Shown here: positions 51,986-58,953 of the stretch, in pieces
How the letters are laid out: every line of letters starts with the position of its first letter
Numbering within the stretch: position 1 is the first letter of the stretch
NCBI GenBank assembly: GCA_002082585.1
Contig: CP020563.1
Span: 2,846,001-2,910,000, forward strand
DNA length: 64,000 nucleotides
Direction of reading: 5' to 3'
Source: Kitasatospora albolonga
Lineage (GTDB): Bacteria; Actinomycetota; Actinomycetes; Streptomycetales; Streptomycetaceae
Notes under the pieces: generated by a model
Database searches by the model: none
What the model was told of the DNA's origin: nothing
The model's input: the letters and a program-made list of their open reading frames with translations, nothing else
Translations under genes and position numbers: made by a program

Positions 51986-53508
51986 GGCCCCGCCTCTCCG
52001 GCGCGGTGCGGGGGCCCGGCGGCCCCGTCGCCCGGCCCCGGGGCCAGCACCTGCCGGGCCGCCGCCGCCAGCGCCGTGATGCCCGCCGGGAGCGCCGTCC
52101 GTACGTCGGGGGCGAAGCCGGGGGCGTGGTTCGGGGCCACGGGGGCGCCGCCGGAGCGGGCCGCGCGCCACTCCCGTACGCCGGTGGTGCCGAGCAGCCA
52201 GTACGCCGTCGGCACCCCGCCCGCCGCGAAGTGCGGGAAGTCCTCGGTGGCCGTCGCGGGGGCGGTGTCCAGGACCCGGTCCGCGCCGAACGCCCTCTCG
52301 TGGGCGCGGCGGACCGCCACCGTGAGCGCCGGGTCGGGGTGGAGGGCGGGCGAACGGGCGGTCACCGTGAGGTCCGGTTCGCGCGGGGCGCCCGAGGCGG
52401 CGGCCTGGGCCCGTACGACCCGGGTCGCGGCGGCCAGCAGGCGGTCGAGGGCCGAGTCGGTGAACGCCCTTGCGGTGAGCGAGAGTTCCGCGGTGTCCGG
52501 CGTGACGTTTCCGCGCTCACCGGCCCGCACCGAGCCCACGGTGAGCACGGCGTGTTCGGCGGGGGCGGTCGTGCGGGCCACCACCGGCTGGAGCCCGAGC
52601 ACGGTGGCGGCGGCCATCAGGACCGGGTCGACGGTGAGGTGCGGGGTCGCCGCGTGGCCGCCCCGGCCGTACAGGGTGATGTCGGCCGCGACGCTGCCCG
52701 CCATCAGGGGTGCCCCGGCCGGAGCGTGGGCGAGGGTCCCGGCGGGGAGCGGGGCGGTGTGCTGGGCGAGGGCCGCGTCCGGGGTGCCGAACCATTCGTA
52801 CAGCCGCCCGTCCGCCAGCATCGACCGGGCTCCGCTCAGCGTCTCCTCGGCGGGCTGGCCCACCACGAGCAGGGTGCCGCGCCAGCTCCCCCGGTCGGCG
52901 GCGAGGAGGGCCACCGCCCCGGTGAGGGCCGCGATGTGCAGGTCGTGGCCGCAGGCGTGCATGACTCCGGGGGTGGTGCTCGCGTAGGGCAGGCCGGTGG
53001 CCTCGGTGACGGGGAGCGCGTCGAGTTCGGTGCGCAGGAGCACGGTGGGGCCGGGGCCGTTGCGCAGGACTCCAACGAGCCCGTGGCCGCCGCCGACGGC
53101 CCGGGTGACCGTGAGTCCGTGCTCGGCCAGCCGGGCGGCGAGGAGGCCGGCGGTGCGGTGTTCGTGGCCGGAGAGTTCGGGGTGGGCGTGCAGGTCGAGG
53201 TAGAGCGCCAGGGCGGCGCGGAGCAGGGGGCGGGGCGGGGGTGCGGGGGTGCCTTCCGCGCCCGCACCGATCGCTCCCGTGTGCCCGGCGGCGCCCGTGT
53301 GCCCGGCGGCGCCCGTCCGACCGTCACCGTCACCGCCCGTCCGACCGTCACCGTCACCGCCCGTCCGACCGTCACCGTCACCGCCCGCGTGCCGGTTCTC
53401 GTCCGGGGCACCCGCGCAGTTCGCGGCGTCCACGCCCTCAGCTCCGTCCGCGCCGTTCATACCGTCCGCGTCATCCGGGCCTCTCGCCGTTCTCGCCGCT
53501 GTGACCAC
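51982..53508 (-). CDS. M20-family amidohydrolase (metallopeptidase)
   Basis: A 508-aa protein from GTG 53508 (AGAGG six bases upstream). Residues 1-90 are low-complexity, with three GDGDGRTG and two AAGHTG repeats (43-78). The M20 catalytic domain follows: LDLHAHPELSGHEH (metal region), LLRTELDALPVTEATGLPY, HACGHDLHIAAL, GQPAEETLSGAR, the dimerisation domain with TLYGRGGHAATPH, and the final ATEDFPHFAAGGVPTAYWLLG. It resembles amidohydrolases (hippurate hydrolase or N-acyl-amino acid amidohydrolase) and could trim an acyl or peptide group. Its place beside the RiPP precursor suggests tailoring or self-resistance, but it could be an unrelated neighbour. Confidence 0.85.
   Translation of the reverse strand: MVTAARTARGPDDADGMNGADGAEGVDAANCAGAPDENRHAGGDGDGRTGGDGDGRTGGDGDGRTGAAGHTGAAGHTGAIGAGAEGTPAPPPRPLLRAALALYLDLHAHPELSGHEHRTAGLLAARLAEHGLTVTRAVGGGHGLVGVLRNGPGPTVLLRTELDALPVTEATGLPYASTTPGVMHACGHDLHIAALTGAVALLAADRGSWRGTLLVVGQPAEETLSGARSMLADGRLYEWFGTPDAALAQHTAPLPAGTLAHAPAGAPLMAGSVAADITLYGRGGHAATPHLTVDPVLMAAATVLGLQPVVARTTAPAEHAVLTVGSVRAGERGNVTPDTAELSLTARAFTDSALDRLLAAATRVVRAQAAASGAPREPDLTVTARSPALHPDPALTVAVRRAHERAFGADRVLDTAPATATEDFPHFAAGGVPTAYWLLGTTGVREWRAARSGGAPVAPNHAPGFAPDVRTALPAGITALAAAARQVLAPGPGDGAAGPPHRAGEAGP
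53275..53382. repeat. 24-bp (x3) and 18-bp (x2) tandem repeats in the M20 gene
   Basis: Three identical 24-bp units (coding GDGDGRTG) and two 18-bp units (coding AAGHTG) lie in the N-terminal part of the M20 gene. They keep the reading frame and encode a flexible stretch. Confidence 0.85.
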
Positions 53509-53570
53509 TTCGCACCTCTTCTCTGCTCAACGAGCTTGATCCGTCGGGCCGTCAGGAACCCTGCCGTCCC

Positions 53571-53623
53571 GCTGTCACCGGGTGTCGGCGAAGTGACAGC
53601 GAAAGCGCGGCCGATGTGACAGC
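53571..53623. promoter_or_regulatory. Three GTGACAGC boxes upstream of the precursor gene
   Basis: GCTGTCAC (53571-53578) and GTGACAGC (53593-53600) form an inverted pair, and a third direct copy lies at 53616-53623, 85 bp before the precursor ATG. They stand between the divergent M20 gene and the precursor and are a likely site for the cluster regulator. The precursor promoter should be close by (53620-53680). Confidence 0.55.
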
Positions 53624-53707
53624 GGGCCCCCCTCCAATGGACGCAGGAGCGGGGACAGCGGGCCGGAAAGCCTCCGGCAGGTCCCCCACGACACCAGGGA
53701 GAACACC

Positions 53708-53884
53708 ATGGCCCCCAAGACCGAGCTGACCACCCTCGCCGACGAGATCCTGGAGCTGGAGTCGGAGACCTTCGAAATCTCGGACTACTCCGACGCGTCC
53801 GAGGTCGTGCTGGCCGGTTCGACGTCCTGCTCCTCGACGTCCACCTGCTCCAGCACCACCAGCACCACCTCCTGCAGCGCCTGA
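53708..53884 (+). CDS. Thiopeptide/thiazolylpeptide-type RiPP precursor peptide
   Basis: A 58-aa peptide, ATG 53708 with CAGGGAG eight bases upstream. The leader (1-37) is acidic, with ILELESETFEISDYSDASE (residues 14-32), the pattern of thiazolylpeptide-type precursors; the likely cleavage region is VVLAG (33-37). The core (38-58) is extraordinary: 10 Ser, 7 Thr, 3 Cys (41, 47, 56) and a final Ala58, nothing else. Modification by the adjacent YcaO and LanB enzymes would turn Cys (and perhaps some Ser/Thr) into azoles and Ser/Thr into dehydroalanine/dehydrobutyrine. Ser40-Cys41 and Ser55-Cys56 are candidate sites for thiopeptide ring closure. The gene is on the strand opposite to all biosynthetic genes, with its own leader and terminator. 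Confidence 0.88.
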   Translation: MAPKTELTTLADEILELESETFEISDYSDASEVVLAGSTSCSSTSTCSSTTSTTSCSA

Positions 53885-53905
53885 CAGCCTCTTCCCGGCG
53901 CGCGT

Positions 53906-53942
53906 ACGGCAGCCCCCTCCGTCGGCCGGAGAGGGCTGCCGT
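53906..53942. terminator. Bidirectional terminator between precursor and YcaO genes
   Basis: ACGGCAGCCCCCTCCG (53906-53921) pairs with 53927-53942 with a single mismatch around TCGGC. It lies 21 bp after the precursor stop and 22 bp before the end of the convergent YcaO gene, so it separates the short precursor transcript from the long operon. Confidence 0.8.
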
Positions 53943-53964
53943 CCGTGGTGCGGCACGGGAGGGG

Positions 53965-55971
53965 TCACGGGAACGGGTGCGGGGCGGCCTTGATCTCCGC
54001 CTCCGGCAGATCGTCCGGCCGCCGCCCGGCCGCCCTCGGCGCGGTCCGCAGCCGGGGCATGAGCAGCGCACGCTGCCGGCTCCATCCGAAGTCCAGGGGC
54101 AGCAGGCCCGGGACGGTGGTGGAGACGGTGTGCAGGCCCATCCGGCGCTGTTCGGGGGTGGTCTGGTCGACGGCGATGACGTCGTACCCGGCCGCCGTCA
54201 ACCGGTCGCGCAGGAACCGCAGATCGTCCAGCAGGTCGTCGGTGCGCGGGCGCAGCGGCTCCCAGTCGGCGAACGTCTCCTCCAGCGGGAGTACGGCGGC
54301 GGGTTCCAGGTACTCCGCCGCGTGCCGGGCCATCGACGGCAGCCCGTAGAGCTGGGCGTGGTCCTTGAGGTGCAGCACCTTGGTGAAGTCCCGCTCCATC
54401 TCCTCCAGTTCGGCGCGGCGCTCGGCCACCTGGTACGGCAGGTGCGGGATGTAGGTGAGGACTTCGGAGAGGGCCGCCTCCACCGTCTCTGCCGGGTCGA
54501 AGCCCGCCGCCGCGCTGAAGGAGAGCGCGCCGTCGCCGCCGTCCCGCCGGACCGCGAGGGCGGTGACGACGGGGACGGCCAGGTCCATCCGGGTGTCGAA
54601 GGCGTGCACGTCGTAGCCGTGCAGGGCGGCCCGGTCGAGCATCGAGCGGACGGCGGGGGTGGTGGCGGTGGTGAGGTCGATGGCGGTGAGGCGGGCGCGG
54701 CCGTACCAGGCGAGGAGGAAGGCGTCCCGCTCGACCAGTTCGAGGAGGCCGAAGAGGATGGCCTCCTCCGGACTCCCGCCGGTGGCACAGCCGTTGGAGC
54801 ACTCGAAGACGAAGTTGTCGGCGGCGACCCCGGCGCTGTAGTGGGCGAGCCGGGCCGGGACGAGGATCGGCGCGTCGTCGCGCAGGGAGTGGCCCCAGAC
54901 CCAGGGGATGGCCCGGTCGGGGTCGAAGGGGCTGACCAGGTGGTCGGAGGCGTAGGTCTCGGGGGCGTAGAAGCCGCAGTCGGCGGGGTTCAGGACCCGG
55001 GTGCCGGACCGGGCGGCGAGGGCGGTGTAGCTGTCGGTGACCGGGGAGGTGCCGCGCCTGCGGTGGGTGCCCGCGTACCGCTCCAGGCCCTCCAGGTGGG
55101 CGAGGGTGCGGCTGGTGGCGTACCGGTTGGCCTGGCCGCTCCACGTGACGTCGTTGAGGCCGGCGTAGCCCCGGACGAAGTGGCTCCCGGCGGCGGGTGC
55201 GGTGGTGGTGGAAGCGGGGTTGATCCAGACGTCCGGACCGAGCGCCCCGCACACGGGGTTGGCGAGCGCGGCGGTCGGCAGGGCGTAGGAGTCCAGGGTG
55301 CGGACGCGGTAGGTGCCGGGGGTCGGTTTGGGGGTGGGGGCGAGCGTCATCCGGGCCGCCTCCGCCGTGTCGGGGACCTCGGGGACGCAGGCGGGGCAGA
55401 GCGGTTCGGGGAGCAGCGGGAAGGTGGCCGTGGCGAGGGTGACCAGGTCGACCCGGGTGACCTGGGGCAGCGCCCGGTCGGCGGGGGTGGCGTCGGGGTC
55501 GGTGACCCGGGTGGCCGCGTCCCGGGTGACCGGCTCCGTGTCCGGGTGGCCCCGGTGGCCGGTCAGCACCGCGCTGTACGCGGCCCAGACCGCGTCCACC
55601 GCGTACGCGGTCAGCACCGGCCAGCGTACGGCGCCCCGCGGCTCGTACCCCAGCTCCAGTGCCTCCCGCTCCGACCGGCTCCGCAGCCGCTGCCACCGCA
55701 TCGCCAGGCACTGCCCGCACGCGGCGTCCCGGGGCCCGCCGCCCCAGGGGCCGATCAGCACGGCCCGGGAGGTGAGCTGGACGTTGGCGGCCGGGCGGGT
55801 GTCGGCGTACGGGTCCCGGTGGCCGAAGCCGAGGGTGTCGGCCGCCCCGAGCGGCACGACGTACGGCGCGGGCGGACCGCCGCCACGGGCCCGGGCGTGG
55901 CGGGCGGTCAGGGCCGACTGGAGCCGGACGCGTGCCAGGTCCAGCGGGGTCGCGGCGGTCGCCTCCGTCAT
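53965..55971 (-). CDS. YcaO cyclodehydratase with fused N-terminal Zn-cysteine domain
   Basis: A 668-aa protein. ATG 55971 overlaps the permease stop (ATGA). Residues 1-205 resemble the E1-like/TOMM leader-binding cyclodehydratase partner: ANVQLTSRAVLIGPWGGGPR, two CxxC pairs (CGQC 85-88 and CPAC 192-195) for a structural Zn. Residues about 215-668 are YcaO: GGSPEEAILFGLLELVERDA carries the ATP-binding ExxER motif, and the C-terminus ends APHPFP, the Pro-rich PxPxP tail of azoline-forming YcaO enzymes. It uses ATP to cyclise Cys/Ser/Thr of the precursor into thiazolines and oxazolines. The fused form would make a separate C protein unnecessary, though a leader-binding RRE/F protein may lie outside the window. 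Confidence 0.88.
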   Translation of the reverse strand: MTEATAATPLDLARVRLQSALTARHARARGGGPPAPYVVPLGAADTLGFGHRDPYADTRPAANVQLTSRAVLIGPWGGGPRDAACGQCLAMRWQRLRSRSEREALELGYEPRGAVRWPVLTAYAVDAVWAAYSAVLTGHRGHPDTEPVTRDAATRVTDPDATPADRALPQVTRVDLVTLATATFPLLPEPLCPACVPEVPDTAEAARMTLAPTPKPTPGTYRVRTLDSYALPTAALANPVCGALGPDVWINPASTTTAPAAGSHFVRGYAGLNDVTWSGQANRYATSRTLAHLEGLERYAGTHRRRGTSPVTDSYTALAARSGTRVLNPADCGFYAPETYASDHLVSPFDPDRAIPWVWGHSLRDDAPILVPARLAHYSAGVAADNFVFECSNGCATGGSPEEAILFGLLELVERDAFLLAWYGRARLTAIDLTTATTPAVRSMLDRAALHGYDVHAFDTRMDLAVPVVTALAVRRDGGDGALSFSAAAGFDPAETVEAALSEVLTYIPHLPYQVAERRAELEEMERDFTKVLHLKDHAQLYGLPSMARHAAEYLEPAAVLPLEETFADWEPLRPRTDDLLDDLRFLRDRLTAAGYDVIAVDQTTPEQRRMGLHTVSTTVPGLLPLDFGWSRQRALLMPRLRTAPRAAGRRPDDLPEAEIKAAPHPFP

Positions 55972-56723
55972 GACTTGTCGCTCCAGCGGAAGGTCTTCAG
56001 CGCCAGCGCGCCGAGGACGAGGGCGAATCCGGCGAGCACCGCGCAGGCGACGCCGATGTCCGACAGGGGGCCGCCGCCGGTCAGCGCGCCGGAGACCCCG
56101 TCGTTGAGGTAGCGCAGCGGCAGGACGCGGGAGAGGTCCTGCATCCAGCCGGGCATGGCGTCGAGCGGGAAGAACGAGCCGGAGAGGAACGCCATGGGGA
56201 TCATCAGGCAGTTGGCGACGGCGGCGACCGCCTCGGGCGTCTTGGCGTAGCTGCCGACGATGACGCCGAGCGCGAGGAACGCGGTGATGCCGAGAACCAG
56301 CACCGGAATGACGAGCGGCCAGCGGCCGTCCACCTGGAGCCCGAAGGAGGGGAGCATCGCCACGGCCACGAACAGCGCCGTCTGGACGGCCCCGATGCCG
56401 AGCCCCAGGACATAGCGCGAGGCGAGCACGGCGGAGACGGGGGTGGGCGTCATCCGGATCAGCCGGAGGATGTCGTCGCGCCGCCACTGCATGAGGACGA
56501 ACCCGACGCCGAAGACGGCGGCGTTGCCGACGCCCCAGGACAGGACGCCGGGCGCAATGTAGTTGATGTAGGGCTTGCCGCTCTGCTCGACGGTCTGGCC
56601 GTGGAAGATCAGCCCGAACACGACGAGGAAGATCAGCGGGAAGGCGAAGGTGAAGAACAGGGTGGTGCGGTCGCGGGTGTAGGCCCGGTAGCCGGCCTGG
56701 CTCAGCGCGGTGTAGGCGCTCAT
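55968..56723 (-). CDS. ABC-2 type transporter permease
   Basis: A 251-aa permease with six helices, start ATG 56723 (GGAG upstream). Motifs include TTLFFTFAFPLIFLVVFGLI in the first helix, the QWRRDDILRLIRMTPTPVSA loop after the third, and FLSGSFFPLDAMPGWMQDLS near the end, typical of ABC-2 (drug/lantibiotic) exporters. Its stop overlaps the YcaO start. It pairs with the ATPase at 56797-57783 to export the mature peptide and probably gives the host self-protection. Confidence 0.88.
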   Translation of the reverse strand: MSAYTALSQAGYRAYTRDRTTLFFTFAFPLIFLVVFGLIFHGQTVEQSGKPYINYIAPGVLSWGVGNAAVFGVGFVLMQWRRDDILRLIRMTPTPVSAVLASRYVLGLGIGAVQTALFVAVAMLPSFGLQVDGRWPLVIPVLVLGITAFLALGVIVGSYAKTPEAVAAVANCLMIPMAFLSGSFFPLDAMPGWMQDLSRVLPLRYLNDGVSGALTGGGPLSDIGVACAVLAGFALVLGALALKTFRWSDKS

Positions 56724-56796
56724 GGGGGTGTCTCCGTATCGGTGGTTCACGAGGGGGCGTCAGCGGGTTCGCGGGGGTACCGGCGGGGCGGGAGGG

Positions 56797-57783
56797 CTAC
56801 GCCGGGGGCCGGGCCCCGGCCTCCGGCGGCTGCTCCGGCGTTCCGGCGGCGGTCAGCGTCAGGTAGACGTCCTCCAGGCTCGCCGTCCTGGTCTGTACGC
56901 CCTGGAGCCCCGCGATCCCGTCGACGGCCGCGAGCACCGGGCCCGAGGTGAGGGTTTCCAGGACGACCGAGCCACCCTCCTCGGTGACCCGGTCCACGCC
57001 CGGGATCGCGCGGGCCCGCTCCACGCTGAGCCGGTCCGCCGGAACCAGCAGCCGGGTGGTGGGGCTGGAGGCGGCGATGAGCCGGCCGGGGCTGTCGAGC
57101 GCGGCCACCTTGCCCGCGACCATGATCGCGACCCGGTCGCAGAGCGCCTCGGCCTCGTCCAGGTGGTGGGTGGTGTAGACGATGGTGCGGCCCGCGCCCT
57201 TGAGGTCCCGGAGCACCTGCCAGAGCGAGCGGCGGGCCTGCGGGTCGAGGGCGGCGGTCGGCTCGTCCAGGAAGATCAGCTCGGGGTCGTGGACGAGGGC
57301 GGAGGCGATGGCGAGCCGCTGCCGCTGTCCGCCGGAGAGGTCGTCGACCCGGGTGTTCCCCTGCTCGGTGAGGCCGACGGAGGCGAGGGCCCGTTCGGCG
57401 GCGGCCGCGTCGCACCGGTAGAGGGCGGCCATGGTGGCCAGGTGCTCGCGGGCGGTCAGCCGGACGAAGAACGACGAGGTCTGGGTCTGCACGCCGAGCC
57501 GGGGCAGCAGGGCGGTGTTGCGGGGCCAGGGGCTCTCGCCCAGGACCGTGACCGTCCCGGAGTCGGCGCGCCGCTGGCCCTCCATGATCTCGACGAGGGT
57601 GGTCTTGCCCGCCCCGTTGGGGCCGAGCAGCCCGAAGAACTCGCCGCGTTCGACGGTCAGGGAGACCCCGTCGACGGCCCGGGTGGTGCCGTACGTCTTG
57701 TGGACGCCGCTCAGCGCGACGGCGGCGGACCCTGCGGGTTCCGCCGGGGGGTCGTGCGGGGTCCGGGGGGCGGTGGACGTCAT
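56797..57783 (-). CDS. ABC transporter ATP-binding protein (drug/antibiotic exporter)
   Basis: A 328-aa ATPase of the DrrA/CcmA-like class. Walker A GPNGAGKTTLVEI, Q-loop LGVQTQTSSFFVRLT (Gln replaced in part), signature DDLSGGQRQRLAIASALV, Walker B ELIFLDEPTAALD and H-loop TTHH are present; the C-terminal 80 residues (VVLETLTSGPVLAAVDGIAG) form the regulatory DUF4162-like extension. It is followed after 73 bp by the ABC-2 permease. Together they form the cluster's exporter. Confidence 0.9.
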   Translation of the reverse strand: MTSTAPRTPHDPPAEPAGSAAVALSGVHKTYGTTRAVDGVSLTVERGEFFGLLGPNGAGKTTLVEIMEGQRRADSGTVTVLGESPWPRNTALLPRLGVQTQTSSFFVRLTAREHLATMAALYRCDAAAAERALASVGLTEQGNTRVDDLSGGQRQRLAIASALVHDPELIFLDEPTAALDPQARRSLWQVLRDLKGAGRTIVYTTHHLDEAEALCDRVAIMVAGKVAALDSPGRLIAASSPTTRLLVPADRLSVERARAIPGVDRVTEEGGSVVLETLTSGPVLAAVDGIAGLQGVQTRTASLEDVYLTLTAAGTPEQPPEAGARPPA

Positions 57784-57825
57784 GGAACTCTCTCCTTGGA
57801 CGGAACAGCGCGGCCTGGGAAGCGA

Positions 57826-58953
57826 TCAGGCCGTCAGCAGATGATGGACGCCCGCGGCGACCGCCGCGACCGCAGCGACGAGAACCAGCACCGTGCCCAA
57901 CGCGTAGCCGCGATAGGCGATTCGGGCCCGACGGGGGTACGTGGCTGCTTCCGGGGAGCGGCGCAGGGCGAGCCGCAGGTAGGCGCCGGTGGAGGCGGCG
58001 AGGCCGGTGGCCCCGGCCAGCTCGCTCGCGATCCTGTAGCCGTCGAGCGGCGGCAGCGGTACGAGCATCGCGAACGCCTGGACGCTGCCGAGGAGCAGCA
58101 GCGCGGAAATCGCCTCGTGCGTGGCGTCGTCGAGCGGGGCGAGGAGCCAGAGCGCGCAGAACGGGAGCAGGAAGAGGAGGTTCATCACGGCGCCCGCCGC
58201 GGCGGTGGCGATGCGGGGCCGACGACCGCCCAGATACGGGTAGTTGTCGACCGTGCAGTACATGATGACGGCCGGGAGCCGCCAGCGCAGCCCGATCTCC
58301 GCGACCCGGCCGCCGTAGTGCCGGGCCACCACTCCGTGGGCCAGTTCGTGGAGGGCGGTGCTCACCCAGAGCAGGATCGCGATGCCGGTCAGCAGGACGG
58401 GGTTGGTAAACAACTCCCGTACAGCGATGAGCAGTTCGCCGGAATGGGCGATGACGAGCGCCTCCATGGCCACCAACAGCACCAGCAGCGGCACCGTCGC
58501 CCAGGGCGTGAGCAGGAAGCCGAAGACCCGGTGGAGGCGGGCGGTGGTGGCGTCGGCGTCGGCGACCAGGGGGAGGGTGCCGCGCAGGAGGGTGCGCGGA
58601 GCGGGCGGTACGGCCGGTGCGGGCCGTTCGGGTGCTCCGGCCAGGAGCCCCTTCGCCCCCAGGGCGGCCAGGAGCTGCCGCCAGTGGGCGTCGCCCAGGC
58701 GCCGCCCGTACTCCCCCGCGTACTCCTCACCGATCTCCGCGAGGCTCCGCTCGCCGTCCATGCGGGCGATCAGGAAGTGTTCCTTGGGCCCGACCTTGAA
58801 GGAGTTGCCGCTCCCGGTGTCCTTGACCAGGTGGACGGTGGCGGCTCCGTCGAGCAGCGGGCCGCTGAGCAGGACACCGGGGCGCAGTCCGGGGCGGTGG
58901 GCGGCGAACCCGGCGGCAGCCCCGGGCGTTCCGGTTGCCCCGGACGTGCTCAT
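57826..58953 (-). CDS. PqqD-like domain fused to M50 (site-2-protease) membrane peptidase
   Basis: A 375-aa protein. Residues 38-105 (ATVHLVKDTGSGNSFKVGPK; ARMDGERSLAEIGEEYAGEY; LLAALGAKGLL) look like a PqqD/RRE winged helix that could bind a RiPP leader. Then six hydrophobic helices: the zinc motif HELAH (202-206) in ALLWVSTALHELAHGVVARH, and LVPLPPLDGYRIA for the third ligand Asp, the signature of intramembrane M50 proteases. It probably cuts the leader from the modified peptide at or in the membrane, with the PqqD-like domain holding the leader. Such RRE-protease fusions are seen in several RiPP clusters. Its ATG overlaps the stop of the preceding LanB-C-like gene. Confidence 0.82.
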   Translation of the reverse strand: MSTSGATGTPGAAAGFAAHRPGLRPGVLLSGPLLDGAATVHLVKDTGSGNSFKVGPKEHFLIARMDGERSLAEIGEEYAGEYGRRLGDAHWRQLLAALGAKGLLAGAPERPAPAVPPAPRTLLRGTLPLVADADATTARLHRVFGFLLTPWATVPLLVLLVAMEALVIAHSGELLIAVRELFTNPVLLTGIAILLWVSTALHELAHGVVARHYGGRVAEIGLRWRLPAVIMYCTVDNYPYLGGRRPRIATAAAGAVMNLLFLLPFCALWLLAPLDDATHEAISALLLLGSVQAFAMLVPLPPLDGYRIASELAGATGLAASTGAYLRLALRRSPEAATYPRRARIAYRGYALGTVLVLVAAVAAVAAGVHHLLTA

